A stretch of 64,000 nt of DNA from assembly GCA_030770535.1 (NCBI GenBank), contig JASVEC010000041.1, positions 124,001-188,000 on the forward strand. Direction: 5' to 3'. Position numbers and translations under genes: made by a program. The notes beneath the pieces were generated by a model, which was not told where the DNA came from, did not search any database, and saw only the letters and a list, made by a program, of their open reading frames with translations. This document shows, piece by piece, positions 13,370-26,141 of this stretch (its first letter is position 1; every line of letters begins with the position of its first letter). Source of the stretch: Batkoa obscura. Taxonomy: Eukaryota; Entomophthoromycota; Entomophthoromycetes; Entomophthorales; Batkoaceae.

Positions 13370-13659
13370 ATGCAAACTTTCATAACTAAACTTCAAAATG
13401 GAATTTTTGAAAACTTCAATACAATAGGGAGGAGTACACAATATAAACATTGTAATTCATTTACATCAATTTTAAGAGCTACTTATAACAACCCAAGGTT
13501 TATGGAATTTTATAATAAAACAAAACAAAGAAAAGATATATTATCAAAGTTTACTATCGATAATAATAAACTTAATCAAGTAATGTATAAAATTAGTGCT
13601 TTAAGGGAAACAGGAAACAAAAGTCAGCAAGTAGCGTTATTATCGACTATAGCTTCAGT

Positions 13660-13765
13660 ATATGGGAGTGTTTTTTTTGACTTCATTATTTTTTCCATTT
13701 TTAAGGGCTATTTGAGTGAAAAGATTGTTGGTAAAATTCTTAAACACAAAAAAACACTCCCATAT
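13660..13765 (+). mobile_element. Small inverted-end element, copy 2 (inside a reading frame)
   Basis: Complete copy of 106 bp with perfectly inverted ends (ATATGGGAGTGTTTTTTT and AAAAAAACACTCCCATAT). It lies within the long frame 13370-13927 and is read through in frame, contributing about 35 residues. Confidence 0.9.
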
Positions 13766-13950
13766 TCTTTTGATGAATGTAAGAGTTTTGGGTTTAATAG
13801 AAATAGAAATCAATATGATTATTCAAAAACAAGTAATAATAAGAAAATATCAACATTAAAACCTATTATTAAAAATACAAAAAAATTAAAGATGACCAAA
13901 TTGAAACTATTATACAATATTTACTAAATGATTCAACTATTTCATCAAGA

Positions 13951-14055
13951 TTTGGGGATGTTTTTTTGGCTTCATTACTTTTTCCATCTTTTAAGCGCTA
14001 TTTGAGTGGAAAAATTGTTAGTAAAATTCTTAAATACAAAAATACATCCCCATTT
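13951..14055 (+). mobile_element. Small inverted-end element, copy 3
   Basis: Near-complete copy with GGGGATGTTTTTTTGGC at the left and AAAAATACATCCCC at the right. It lies between the two transposase-like frames. Confidence 0.88.
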
Positions 14056-14990
14056 AGTAAAAAAAGTAACGATAGTAAATATTCATCAGATAATATATAT
14101 ATATTAAATAAAAGTAGAAGAATGATCTAAGAGATAAAGCAGTAGCTAGGTCAACGTTCTTTAAATATATACCAACTAATTTCAAAAATCCAGCAAGAAA
14201 AACGGATCTATGTAATATATGTACCCAGTATACAGTTAGAAAAAAGTTATTTGAAAATAAAATAAATACAGCAAAAAACAAAGCAGAGATACAAGAAATT
14301 TTCAACGAAGAAGAAAAATTATACAAATTACATAAATTCTGTGTTGATACTCAAAAAAACACATTTAATGAAACTATCAAAAAATTAAATAACAAAAGTT
14401 GTATAATAGTTTTAGATTTTAAACAAAATATGGAAATAGGGACAAGACCAGATTCAATAAATCTAGATCATTATAATAAACAAGCTATATCAGTATTAGG
14501 CTTTGGTGTATTATATTTAAAAGATGATAAAACAATAGGCAAAGTTTACTTTAATTATTCATCTGAAATATTAAATCATGATTCAGCATATGCAGGAGAT
14601 TGTTTAATCGATTTAATCTCTACAGAGCTTCCATTTAAAAAGTTTACAAAAATTAATATATGGGCAGATACAGGAAATCATTTTAGATCCCAAGAGTTTC
14701 TACACTATATGTTTAAAGAAATTCATAAAATAAATAGTAGTTTGAATGTTAATCTTAATTTTTTTGCTGAGCATCATGGAAAAAGTATAGTTGATGGACA
14801 TTTTGGAAACCTTTCAAAATGGAAAAGTAGTTTTGAAGTGTTAGGTAAAATAGAAGATATCGTCAATTAATTTCAAGATTTGAGGCTTTTATTTGCGAGC
14901 ATAATAAAATTAATAACTCGACTATTAATAATGGGAAAACAGATATAATTTTTAAAAAGTATAAAAGAAAACAAAAAATACAAAAAGAAT

Positions 14991-15636
14991 AATAGAGATG
15001 CAGGGCATTAAGAAGTATTTACACTTTATTAAACATAACAATAAACTTATCAATTATCTATTACTTAAATTTAGAAATTAATAATTATGCTCTATTCAAG
15101 CTTGACTGTGTACTAGCTAACCGTTCATTTTGAAATAAAGCCCAAATCAATAAGCCTTAAACTAGTATAGTATGAAAAACAACTGGTTATAAAACTCACT
15201 ACTGCCAACACACATTCAAACTTAAACAGCTACATTAAAGTCGATTTTCTAGATTTTTAAAATAGTAGCAAAAAGGGCTTAGTAAACAAAAAACATTCCT
15301 ATATGTCGGAACATAAAACCAAGTAGCAGAGCTGAAGTTCAACTTCTGGTGATCTAATTTTAAACATTGAAAGGAACCTTATTACTTTGCACTTATAAGC
15401 ATAAGAATAGAGACAACCAAGGTGAGATATGAATTGGGAAAAAAGTACACCTGTATAAAGTAAAAAGGTTAAATGTAATTATTATTTAGCACTTGGTTCT
15501 ATCAATTTTATAAAAAAAACCTCAGCCAATAAAATCCCTTTTAAACCAACATTTTATGAATTCCAAAAATTAGGATTTTTAAAAAAGGATTGGGGCATCA
15601 TTTATAGTCATTGTTTTTTTAAATTGAAAATAAAAG
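14991..15636. other. Intergenic region upstream of Nic96
   Basis: AT-rich spacer without a recognisable gene, RNA or repeat copy. Promoter sequence for the downstream nucleoporin gene is expected here. Confidence 0.4.
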
Positions 15637-18600
15637 ATGAGAAATTTAACCAATATCGAGGAGGTTGATGCTCGCCTTATAAATTACATTCGCCAGCACG
15701 AATTCAACCTAATCAATGAATTATTTACACCGACTGGTAGTATTAATGAGACCTATTTTACAGATCCCAAAAAATTCATTTATAACAAACCAGTCATTGA
15801 GTTTACTTTTGAAGAAAGAAAGAAATTTCTTGAATTAGTGAATCAAACTTTAGAATATTTACCAGTAAATGAAAGAGAGGGTGAAAATGGTATAAATGGG
15901 TTTATGGAGGACAACAACAGTGTTGGAAAGAATTTAGGAGGGAAGGGTGAAGATAAGAGAAAAAAAATGGCTACTGAAGGGGTAAAAAAAAAGATGATAC
16001 CTTTTTTTATTTAGATTTAACCGAAGAAGAAAAGCTCATAATGAAAAAAGATTGGAAAGTGAGTTAAAAGCATATTCTAAATTAGAAATTAGTGAAAGCT
16101 TCGGTCATGACAAAGAAGAGAATAAAATTAAAAAGAAAAAAGAGATATGGGAAGAAGTGGCGGATAGGTTAGATAAAGAAAGGAATAAAGAAGAATTGTT
16201 GAAGAATTATATTATCGATGCAGTTAAAAATGATCATGTTTTAAGAGAAGAGCTTGAAAGGAGTAAAGACCCTGAATTGGAAAACATTAAAAAATTAATG
16301 GATACTAAAGGGTAAAAAAGATATTCATTTTTGAAAATTTCTAATATTATTAATTTGATTTCGTTAGATTTAAAGAGATCTCTAAATCAGGTATTGATAT
16401 TTATTCTTTGTTACTTAAAAAACCAAAGATAAATGAAAGTGAATATCAACAAAATCCAATAACAAAAGGATTAAAGAAGTTTAAATTTATTAAAGAAAAT
16501 AAAACTGAAAGAAAAACATTTTATGATCAATATTATGTAAAACCAATAGATGATAAAGTTAAGAACGAAATACCAAAACATCAATTATTGAATTTGAGTG
16601 AAAAACTAAATGATTTAATAGCAAAGGAGGTGAGTTGAATTTTATTGTATGTATATTCAGTAATGTATTAATTATTCACTTAGCATAATTTTATTAATAA
16701 TACTAACAATAATGTGGAAGAAGTAGCTATTAAAGAGAACAAAGAGAATATTAAAATGAGTAATAAATTAGCATTAAAAGAAATGAATACAAATACCAAT
16801 AGTATAGATAAGTTGTTGTTTAATTTTGAAATGAATAGTAATACATTGCCAATTAAAAATAAAACCATCAACAACATCATAGCTCCATATTTAAATAGAA
16901 TTAATCAATATTATTTAAATCAAGTAGGTTACTTATAATAAATATAAAATAACAATGGTCATTTTTAATATTCTATTTTAATTAGAAAAAGGATAATGAT
17001 TTATATCAATCTAATTATAATGGGTTTGATGCTAAGGAAAATAGAGGATATGTATATTCCTAAAGAATTTTTTATTTATCGTAATGTAGTCAATAATATG
17101 TATGATAGTAATCAACAATTCAAACATCAACCCAACTTAATAAAGGAATTTATTAATATAGTAGAGTTGAATTTTAATGAGGTAAAGAATTAATAATATA
17201 AAAATTGAAATAAAGTATTAATATTAACATCAATCTTTAATATAGGATAATAATATTCAAAGTGTATGGAAGCTATTTAGTGTATTAATTAATAATTATA
17301 TGAAACTGCAACAAGAAATAAATCCGAGATATCAACCTAAGCTTAATTTTGATGTCACTGACAAAAAAGATACTGTTATTTGTACTTATTTTTTAAGCGT
17401 AAGGAAATATTTGGAACAAGAGTAATTATCTTTAAAAGTTATTTTTTAAATTATATTTAATTCTTTGAATTAGGTTTTTAAACACTTTAAAAAAAACATA
17501 AAATTAGATAATATTATAGAAGATAATGAAGAAATCGATATCATTAAAAAATATGTGAAATTGAAATTTAATCATTTTTATACTAAAAATGAAGTAAGAT
17601 ATTATAAGAATATTTATTAAAGCTAACTTTGTTTTTTAAGTATAATAACCCATATTTTATTTGGACTGTAGTTTATTATCTTTTAAGAAGTGGATGTTAT
17701 AAGCAGAGTTTGGAATATATTAAGAAAAATACCAATAGCTTGGATGCATTTGATATGGAGATTGTTAAGACATTGGAAGCATTTTTGAAAGAAAAAAACT
17801 TTAGGTGAGGATATAGCAATGATGATAATTAAATAATTAATATCAATTTTAGAATATCAATTCAAAACGTGATAAATTTATAAAATATTATAATGAAACA
17901 ATAAGAAAAGATATTAAAGGAGTAAATAAGTATAAACTAATGATCTTACGTATAATGGGGTGTATTGACCCTAAAAGAGTTAATAGTAGTATATTAAATA
18001 CATTTGAAGAATTATTATGGTTCCAAGTAATTTAATATAATATCCTAAAAGTAAAGTAGAATATCATTAACCTTAAATGATTTTATAGTTTATGATGTGT
18101 AAAAACAATGATACACAGGGTATAAAAAAATACATTTGAAGAATTATTATGGTTCCAAGTAATTTAATATAATATCCTAAAAGTAAAGTAGAATATCATT
18201 AACCTTAAATGATTTTATAGTTTATGATGTGTAAAAACAATGATACACAGGGTATAAAAAGTTTATGGGAACCTTATGAAGCCTTCAAATTAATTCAAAG
18301 TATTGATTTAATTCAATGCTATCAAAATACAAATCCACTTGGATTAATCAAAGCTTATATGTTGTCTTATCAATTTTCAGAAGTAAGTGAATTGAATTTT
18401 CTATTTGTAAAGAAAAAACAACTGATCTTTTTATTCTAGGTTATTTATTCTTTAGCTTCATATCCAAATTACAAACTTCATGCTTTAAATCTAGCTTTAT
18501 GTTGTTTTAATTATGAATTAATTAAATATACAGAGACTAAAGATAATAAATTGTCAAAAGGTAAATAATCTAAATAGTATATATATATAACTAATATAAT

Positions 18601-20593
18601 AATAATAATAATAATAATTAGAATCAAATAAGAATGAGACTAGTGATAATGAAATTGATAATGGTTTAAATTTTATAACAATTATAAAATCAATTATATT
18701 GAATTTTAATATCAACGATTTTGATTTACCAATAATTTATTTAAAATTTTTAGCATCATTTAATACTTCATTGATAAAGAAATTCATTCAACAATTATTA
18801 TGGCAAAAAACATTAAGTATTAAGGAAAATGAATTAGAAATTTATTTTGGTAGTTGGAATAATATTAATGAGGTAACTATAAATAAAAAAAGTTAATACA
18901 ATTAATGTTTTATTATTAGGAAAATCAATTGATAAATTATCTTAATTATTTTAATATTGAAAAACGTTAAAGAGGAATATATTAATCATTTAATATTAAA
19001 AATTGGCAATGAAATTCAATTAAGAAATGAAGAGAATGTATTTAGACTATTACCTTTATTGGATATTAAAGTAAATCAATGGAGTCTAAATCATTCAATT
19101 TTAGAAAATAATCAAGTAAATGTAAGTTTATTATTTTAGTATATTATATATATATTTATATTAATATATTTTTATTTTATTTTTATTTTTCTATTTATAG
19201 CCAATAACAAGTAATTTACTTATTTATATAAATCAATTAAATGATTTGATTTATAAATCATCCAATCAAATGAATACTATAACAAGAGTTTTCTTAAACA
19301 AATTAAAGTTAGAATATTATAATAAGCGTAATTTTATTGATCCTTTGATTAATAATTCTTGTTTCGAAAATCGAATTTCAATAGATGTTAAACAACAAGT
19401 AATAGAAATCAACAATTATTCGAGTTTATTGTGGCTTATTTCGAAGGAGAATTGGAGAAGGCATTATTTGTAGGTTTTATTATAATACAGAATTATAATT
19501 TATTTTAATTTCTATTAGATAATCAAACAACATCCATTATTTCCAAAATTTCAATCTAATTTAGATTATAACTCATATAAATCAAAATTATACCAGAATT
19601 ATAATCTCAATTTATTAAAATCTATAACTAATTTATTTTATATGGCAAAACAAGTTTTATTAAAAGTAACATCTCAATTGAATCAAAAATTTATAAATGA
19701 GGTAGATACTTTTTGTTTACAATTTTAATTTTTATTTATAAATTTTTTTTAGCATGACAACTTTTGCTATCATTGTTTAAAATTAATTGATTTTATTCAA
19801 TTAGATCCAATTTGGTTAACTTTAAATAATAATTAAGAAAAATAAAACTATTCTTTTTTATAAAATAAAATTAAATAAAATTAAATAAAATAAAGAAGTA
19901 TATTATATTTTGTAGAACTTCCTATATTAATATATTTTTATTTTTATTTTTTATTTATAGCCAATAACAAGTAATTTACTTATTTATATAAATCAATTAA
20001 ATGATTTGATTTATAAATCATCCAATCAAATGAATACTATAACAGAGTTTTCTTTAAACAAATTAAAGTTAGAATATTATAATAAGCGTAATTTTATTGA
20101 TCCTTTGATTAATAATTCTTGTTTCGAAAATCGAATTTCAATAGATGTTAAACAACAAGTAATAGAAAATCAACAATTATTCGAGTTTATTGTGGCTTAT
20201 TTCGAAGGAGAATTGGAGAAGGCATTATTTGTAGGTTTTATTATAATACAGAATTATAATTTATTTTAATTTCTATTAGATAATCAAACAACATCCATTA
20301 TTTCCAAAATTTCAATCTAATTTAGATTATAACTCATATAAATCAAATTATACCAGAATTATAATCTCAATTTATTAAAATCTATAACTAATTTATTTTA
20401 TATGGCAAAACAAGTTTTATTAAAGTAACATCTCAATTGAATCAAAAATTTATAAATGAGGTAGATACTTTATTGTTACAATTTTAATTTTATTTATAAT
20501 TTTTTTTAGCATGACAACTTTTGCTATCATTGTTTAAAATTAATTGATTTTATTCAATTAGATCCAATTTGGTTAACTTTAAATAATAATTAG
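15637..20593 (+). CDS. NIC96: Nucleoporin Nic96/Nup93 family (locus disturbed by duplications)
   Basis: About a dozen short exons encode a long alpha-helical protein that I match to the Nic96/Nup93 scaffold nucleoporins of the nuclear pore inner ring. The N-terminal part (15637-16315) is charged and coiled-coil-like. The helical core includes PYFIWTVVYYLLRSGCYKQS near 17650, an LNTFEELLWFQ motif at about 17996-18030 (compare Nup93 TEDYLWLKL), LGLIKAYMLSYQFSE, and a C-terminal QQLFEFIVAYFEGELEKALF followed by IIKQHPLFPKF. Two tandem duplications (17996-18259 and about 19158-20683) repeat exons, and several exon junctions are out of frame by one base. The gene may really end at 19836 (first copy) or 20593 (second copy). 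Exon edges are approximate; the family call is firmer than the model. Confidence 0.75.
17996..18259 (+). repeat. 132-bp direct tandem duplication in the nucleoporin gene
   Basis: The block 17996-18127 is repeated immediately as 18128-18259. It contains the end of one exon, a whole intron and the start of the next exon. By eye I found no differences between the two copies. Confidence 0.92.
18590..18618. repeat. Trinucleotide microsatellite (AAT/TAA)n
   Basis: A run of alternating ATA/ATT units inside an intron of the nucleoporin gene. Confidence 0.7.
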
Positions 20594-20683
20594 AAAAATT
20601 AAAACTATTCTTTTTTATAAAATAAAATTAATAAATTAAATAAAAATAAAGAAGTATATGCATATTTTTTGTAGAACTTCCTT
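19158..20683 (+). repeat. ~760-bp direct tandem duplication of the nucleoporin 3' end
   Basis: The block from about 19158 to 19922 recurs from about 19923 to 20683 (offset 760 at the exon start, 19201 versus 19961). It covers the last exons, their introns and the 3' flank up to the sequence TTTGTAGAACTTCC. The copies differ mainly by the length of A or T runs. Each copy is in frame where the other is not, so neither is a clean gene end. Confidence 0.9.
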
Positions 20684-20695
20684 TTTTATCTGTAA

Positions 20696-23600
20696 TTATT
20701 TTATTTTAAACCCAATTCCCCCTAACCCATGATCAATCAAATAATCATGTCCAACTTCATTATATTGCTCAATTGTAAGTATAGAATTATTAGTCAATTT
20801 TAGTCCTCCATTTTTAACAAAATTAGCTGCTCCTTTCCAAGCATCTAAAGAGGGATCTAAAGAGGGATCTTCAGCTAATTTTACTTTAATTTTACTAATT
20901 TTACTTTAATTTTACTACCACTTGGACTTAATTTTGTTAATAATAATTCTATTCTTTCATTTAAATTAGATAGTTTACTAAATCCCCCAGTTAATAAAAC
21001 ATTCTAAAATAAATTAAAGAATTCAATTAAATAAATAAAAATATTTTCTATAAAATATACCTTAATCAATCCTTGTTGTTTTTCTTTTCCTACTCTTTGA
21101 AACATAGCTTGTAATGTTTGCTCTAATCCTGCTTGATCAATACCTAATATACTAGGTTGAAATAATACTTCTGGAATTTTAAATCTTTCAATATTCACAT
21201 GCAATTGATGATGGTATTTAATATCGTCCATATCTTCCCAAGAATTGAATTTAGTACCAAATTGAAATCGATGTAAAAATGAATTTTTTGGATTAAAACC
21301 ATGTGATTCATTTCTTGCTTCAAGTTCTGTTTGAAACGTAGGATCAAATTCTAAAAGTTGTGCTTCATAATCAGCAAGTAAATTGGCATCTTCTTCTTCT
21401 TCACTATCTTCATCATTTTTCTATTAATATTCAAAGTTAAAAATTAAAAACTACTGCCTATTTCTTATTAAAATTTACTATTTCCCTATAAACATTCCAA
21501 TCATTATCATCCGCACCAAAACCATCATCTAAAATTATTATAAGTGAATCATACTATTATCATATATGCTGATTACCATCTATCCCGTTTTTATTTCTGT
21601 TTCTTTTACTATTGTTTTTTTTATCTTCTCTAGCTAACATAGCAATAGATTTCATTCTTTGTTGACTAGCTTGGGATCGACGATCATTCAATTGATTTTT
21701 GATTTTCTTTTTACTTTGTATTTTATCATTTAATTCCTATCAAATGATTAATATTAAAATAAACACTGTAATTAACTAAATAATATTTACATCATGTTTC
21801 ATTCTTAAATTACTTAACCAACCTTTAAAATCTTTTAATCGATATTCTTCATCTTGACGCGCTAATTCAGCCTATTTTTAATAAAAGAAACTAAGTTAAC
21901 AAAAAGCTTACTGTAAATCTAAACTGAACTTACTTTTTGTTCTTCAGCTTCTTGTTTAGCTTTTCTCATCCTTTCTCTAGCTTCAAATCCTGCTTTTAAT
22001 AACCTTTGTTTTTTCTTTTCTCTTTTACTATCTTCACTTAATTCATCATCGGGTATATCAACCAATGTAAATTCTGGTATAACCTACAAAAAATCATTAA
22101 TCTTCATACTTTCCCCCTCTTTCTCTTATCGTTCCTATTACAAATAAAAATCTTTTATTTCTTACCTTTTCTTCCACTACTTCAATACCCATTGCTTTTT
22201 CTTGAGCTCTTTGTAATGCTTTTTCCGCATTTTTAATAGCAATCTCCAATTCGTTTTCATTGTTTAAATCATAGTCTTCCAATAATTTTAAAAAAGAAGA
22301 TTTCGTAGTTACTTTTTTACTAGCTTTTAGTTCTAATAAACTTTCTAATTCTTGTTCTCGTTGAATTACCTAAGAGTAATTGAATAGTATAAATTTTGTT
22401 ATGACAATGATTATTATATATGGTTTTTACTTTTTCCCTCTTCTTTTTAGCTATATGCTCCCTTAATCGTTCACTTTGTTCTTTACGCCTTAATGCTATA
22501 CGTTCTAATTCTTCATGAGATTTTTCTTCCGCTGTCTATTATAATAATAAATAAATATTCACTCATTTTTATCTATTTATATAAAAATAAACTTACTGGT
22601 TCTGTATAAGGAAATTGTACCGTCACATCCACTGCGTTAAAAAATTCCAAATCATTAATAGCTGATAATTTACTTAATGTTTTTAAATAATCACTAGCTA
22701 CAAAGGTACAATTTTCCATTAAATACTATTTGAATTGTTAAAATGCAGATAGTGTTAAATATTGTCAATTTTACTCTAGCTTGTCCATTACTCATTTTTA
22801 CTGGAAACGTGGGGTATTTTAATTGCATACTTTTTAACATATAATCTGTAGCTGAGTTACCACCATAAGAGATTCTTAAATTATAGAATAAAAATCAGCT
22901 TAATCTTAAAAATTAGAAGAACAAAATTACTTACTTGGTGGCTTGATCTACCCTAGCTCTACCATCATAAATAGGAATAACATTTGTCGAATGATGACCT
23001 AATGAAATTACCAATCCATCATTATTTAATGAACTATTATTATTTTGGTAATAACTAAATAGACTATCAATTCCATATGTTAATGAAGGCGCTTGATAGC
23101 ATTCAAAGATTAATTCAGTGACCACTAAGAGAGGAAGAGTTTGATATTAATTAAATCAAAGAGTAATAAAAAGAGTAACTCACTATTTCTACTATAAATT
23201 AAATTTCCAGCAGGTTCTGTAAATACAATATTATGATTAATAGACTCAGTATCAATACCAAGGTTAAGAAACGAATAATCCATAATTGATTCCTAAATAA
23301 TTTTCAAAGAGCATTAACAAAATATTGACCTTATATTTTAGTTGACTCATTTACCACATGCTCAATTGAATTAATAATATCTAAGTCAAATGGAGATCTT
23401 ATATTGGCTTTTGATAATAGTGTACTATGGACTGTATTTCCTACATTTAATTGACTTTTTCCTGCAATACCACCTTTGTTGGCACGTTCCTTATATTTCG
23501 ATACCAAGGAATCAAAGTTATCTATTTTATTTATTGTTATTATTAGTATTCAAAGATATAGATCCAGTTTTATATTTTTCTGAATCCACTGCTTAAACTT

Positions 23601-23795
23601 ACATCGTGGTTTTTCTTCCCCACTCCATCCAACTCGACAATTTTGAGAACCTAAATCGAATACTATAGATTGTTCACTATTGGCATATTTTTTTGTATAA
23701 TCAGTGCTGGTATAGATTTCAATATCATTTTCTTCCTCAATATCTTCAATATTAATTGGAGATAATTTTAATCGTTCTTCAATTGTTTCCACCAT
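20696..23795 (-). CDS. ARP5: Actin-related protein 5 (INO80 chromatin remodeller subunit)
   Basis: Multi-exon gene starting at ATG 23795 (MVETIEERLKLSPINIEDIE) and ending at 20696. The actin fold begins with SIVFDLGSQNCRVGWSGEEK, the nucleotide-binding phosphate-1 loop region. The second half of subdomain 2 has GIDSLFSYYQ and VISLGHHSTNVIPIYDGRA, which closely resemble yeast Arp5. A long charged insertion, rich in Lys, Glu and Arg (about 21700-22540: AEKALQRAQEKAMGIE, then KAELARQDEEYRLKDFKGWL), separates the two actin halves, as is diagnostic for Arp5. The C-terminal half runs NVLLTGGFSKLSNLNERIEL, NEVGHDYLIDHGLGGIGFK and then stop. Arp5 couples ATP hydrolysis to nucleosome sliding in INO80. 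The gene converges on the nucleoporin gene, with about 100 bp between their ends. Confidence 0.94.
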
Positions 23796-24570
23796 TTTTT
23801 GATAAAAGTTGGAAATAAGGATAAAAATTATAGACTAGAATAATGAATTTTTTTTGAAATATAGTTTAGTTTTTTGAATTCAAGCTATTACGTAGCTTAG
23901 AAGGATTTGACTAGAAAAATTGAGGTGATGTATATTGCTTTTATAAAAGTTATAAAAATCTATCATTATATTATCAGAAGAACTCAAAAAGTTCATGGAG
24001 TGAAGGAGTTAGGGGGAATTTGAATGGAAACTCTTTACATGAATCTATTGTATATTTTTCAAATAGGACACATATAAAGTTTCAAACTAATACAGGTACC
24101 CCATATCCGAGATATAGAAAGGCTTCAAGGGGCGTGTTTTAACAAAATACCATTTTTTGTAAGGAGTTATAAAAAAAGTATTAGTAAAATTTTTTTTAAG
24201 GATAGTTACTTTTAGTTAATTTGTTTCATAAATATGAGATTGTATTAATTTATACTTTATATATCTTTTCTTTATAAAGTATATAATACAAGGTTAAGTC
24301 AAAAAGTTTGAAGAATAATAAAGTTAGAAAAATGCTAGAAAGCTGACCTTTTGCAAGCATAATCTATGAAGATGTAATATATTGAAAAGTTTCAAAATTA
24401 TTAAATTAGTAGTTTTTGTGAGTCAACTATAAACACAAGATATTCAAAGATTATTAAAATTTTCAAAAAATAAATTTAATAGTATCATTAAAATATCAAA
24501 ATAATAGTGAAAAATTGCTTTATTTAATTCAAGTAAAATATTACTAATTATTTAAATTTCTAGCTTTAAA

Positions 24571-24676
24571 TACGGGGATGCTTTTTTGATTTCATCACTT
24601 TTCCCTTTTTTTTAAGTGCTATCTGAGCAGAAAGATTGTTAGTAAAATTCTTAAACGAAAAAATGCATTCCCATAT
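24571..24676 (+). mobile_element. Small inverted-end element, copy 4
   Basis: Diverged copy with left end CGGGGATGCTTTTTTGATTTC, body AAGATTGTTAGTAAAATTCT and right end AATGCATTCCCATAT. Confidence 0.8.
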
Positions 24677-25030
24677 ATTACTTATAAGTTTAAAGAATAT
24701 TTTAAAACAAAAAATTATTTTTTTAGTCTTTAAATCAATGCTATTATTAAAACTATATATATACTATTAAACATAACATGAAGTTTGATGTTTAATAAAA
24801 AAGTGATAGTTTTTTGAATTAATTGTTTATAAATCAAGAAATTTTAGTCTTAATTGTTAAAATAAATTTATGAAATAAAAAAATAATATACAATAAATAG
24901 CAAGTTTTATGAAGAATTAATAAAAAGATAAAAACAATCAAAAAACTAATAGGTTCTAGTAAAACAAATAAAATAAAATTCAAAAAAAATTATGACAAAA
25001 TGTTTTGTTATATTTTGTATTGAAGTACAA

Positions 25031-25144
25031 TACGAGGATGTGTTTTTGTGTTTTTGTGTTTAACAATTTTACTAACAAATTTCCCTCTCAAATAGTGCTT
25101 AAAAAATGGAAAAAGTAGTGAGACCAAAAAAAACACCCCCATAT
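25031..25144 (-). mobile_element. Small inverted-end element, copy 5
   Basis: Reverse-orientation copy, slightly longer because a TTTTTGTG unit is repeated near one end. The body contains AGTGCTTAAAAAATGGAAA and the end is AAAACACCCCCATAT. Confidence 0.8.
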
Positions 25145-25506
25145 ATACAAAACATTATTTGTTATAATAAAATATTATAATTATTAAATATAGTTTTTAA
25201 AATATGACAATAAAATTTTTTGTAACGAATTTAAGTAATAAAAATAATAAATTAATTATATACAAATTTATATACTTAGTTTTAATAATCCAATCATTTA
25301 AATTAAATCAATTATATAAATTGTTATTAATTTGATTATAAAAATGCAGTCACTTTTATAAATAATTCAAACTATTTGTTTTATACTATAGATTAAGTTT
25401 TATACAATAAGCTTGTATTTTTAAATATTGAAAAAATTAGAAAAGTTAAGTTATATTTTAATTAGAATATCTAAAACAAGCCAAAAAATTATTTTAAAAA
25501 ACATGT

Positions 25507-25607
25507 ATATGGGGGTGTATTTTTTTAAAGAATTTTACTACAATCTTTCCGCTCAAATAGCGCTTAAAAAATGGAAAAATAATGAAACTAAAAAAATAGC
25601 CCCATAT
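25507..25607 (-). mobile_element. Small inverted-end element, copy 6
   Basis: Reverse-orientation copy with ATATGGGGGTGTATTTTTTT at one end and AAAATAGCCCCATAT at the other. It accounts for most of the short frame at 25428-25652. Confidence 0.85.
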
Positions 25608-25719
25608 ATAAAAATAAATATAATATATATATGTTTTTTGCTTTTTAATTAGCTTTTTTTATAACGTTTTTTATAACTACGAAATGTCGCTTTGTCAGAT
25701 CTATGATTGATTGTAACAT

Positions 25720-26141
25720 AACATCACTTAAGTTGCTGTGTTCTTGAGTTTAGACACAATCAATTCCGAGTCTTTTATTTTGATTTACTGCGAGAATTTC
25801 TGCCATGTGGTTCTAAAGGAACTTATCTTCTGTTTTGACTATTCATACTTGTTAGTGTATAAAGTAAATTTTAGAACATAGTAGCTCGAGATTTTTTAAC
25901 TAAATTACTCTCTGATGTTGTATTTTCAATAAAGCTACTAAATCTTTCTGGTAATATTTTGCACAGATTTTGCAGTAGTATTGTTTATTTTATTTGTCTT
26001 ACATAGTCCGTAACCTATTACATTTTATTCTTCATAATTCAAGTCTATCTTAGTCACATAAACTAAGACCTTTCGACTTATAGTGTAGTCAACCCTGCAA
26101 TAGCTGTTCTTGACTCCAAACCCTGAGTACCAGATTTCACA
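25720..26141 (+). repeat. Left arm of a long near-perfect inverted repeat
   Basis: This 0.42-kb arm is the reverse complement of 26854-27273. Over 25731-26140 I find no indel, and only one mismatch near the outer end (GCTGTG versus GTTGTG). The arm has no recognisable coding capacity. Its composition is a little less AT-rich than the surroundings. Confidence 0.95.

Larger units (their letters stand above)
13370..14990 (+). mobile_element. Broken transposase-like region (DDE-like core)
   Basis: Two long reading frames (13370-13927 and 14430-14870) and the sequence between them look like one decayed transposase-type gene. The upstream part is Lys/Asn-rich. Between the frames lies a possible zinc-binding segment (DLCNICTQYT...KLHKFCVD, about 14196-14350). 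The downstream part has an acidic-residue layout typical of RNase-H-fold transposases: IIVLDFKQN, then INIWADTGNHFR, then FFAEHHGKSIVDGHFGN. I cannot assign a named superfamily. The reading frame is interrupted, so the copy looks dead. Two copies of the small inverted-end element sit inside it (13660-13765 and 13951-14055) and a third lies just upstream. I found no convincing terminal repeats of the whole unit. Confidence 0.5.

Noticed and set aside
25428-25652. 74-residue open frame in the gene-free region
   Set aside because: Most of it lies inside small element copy 6 and AT-rich flank. There is no recognisable motif, and its sequence matches the translated element body.
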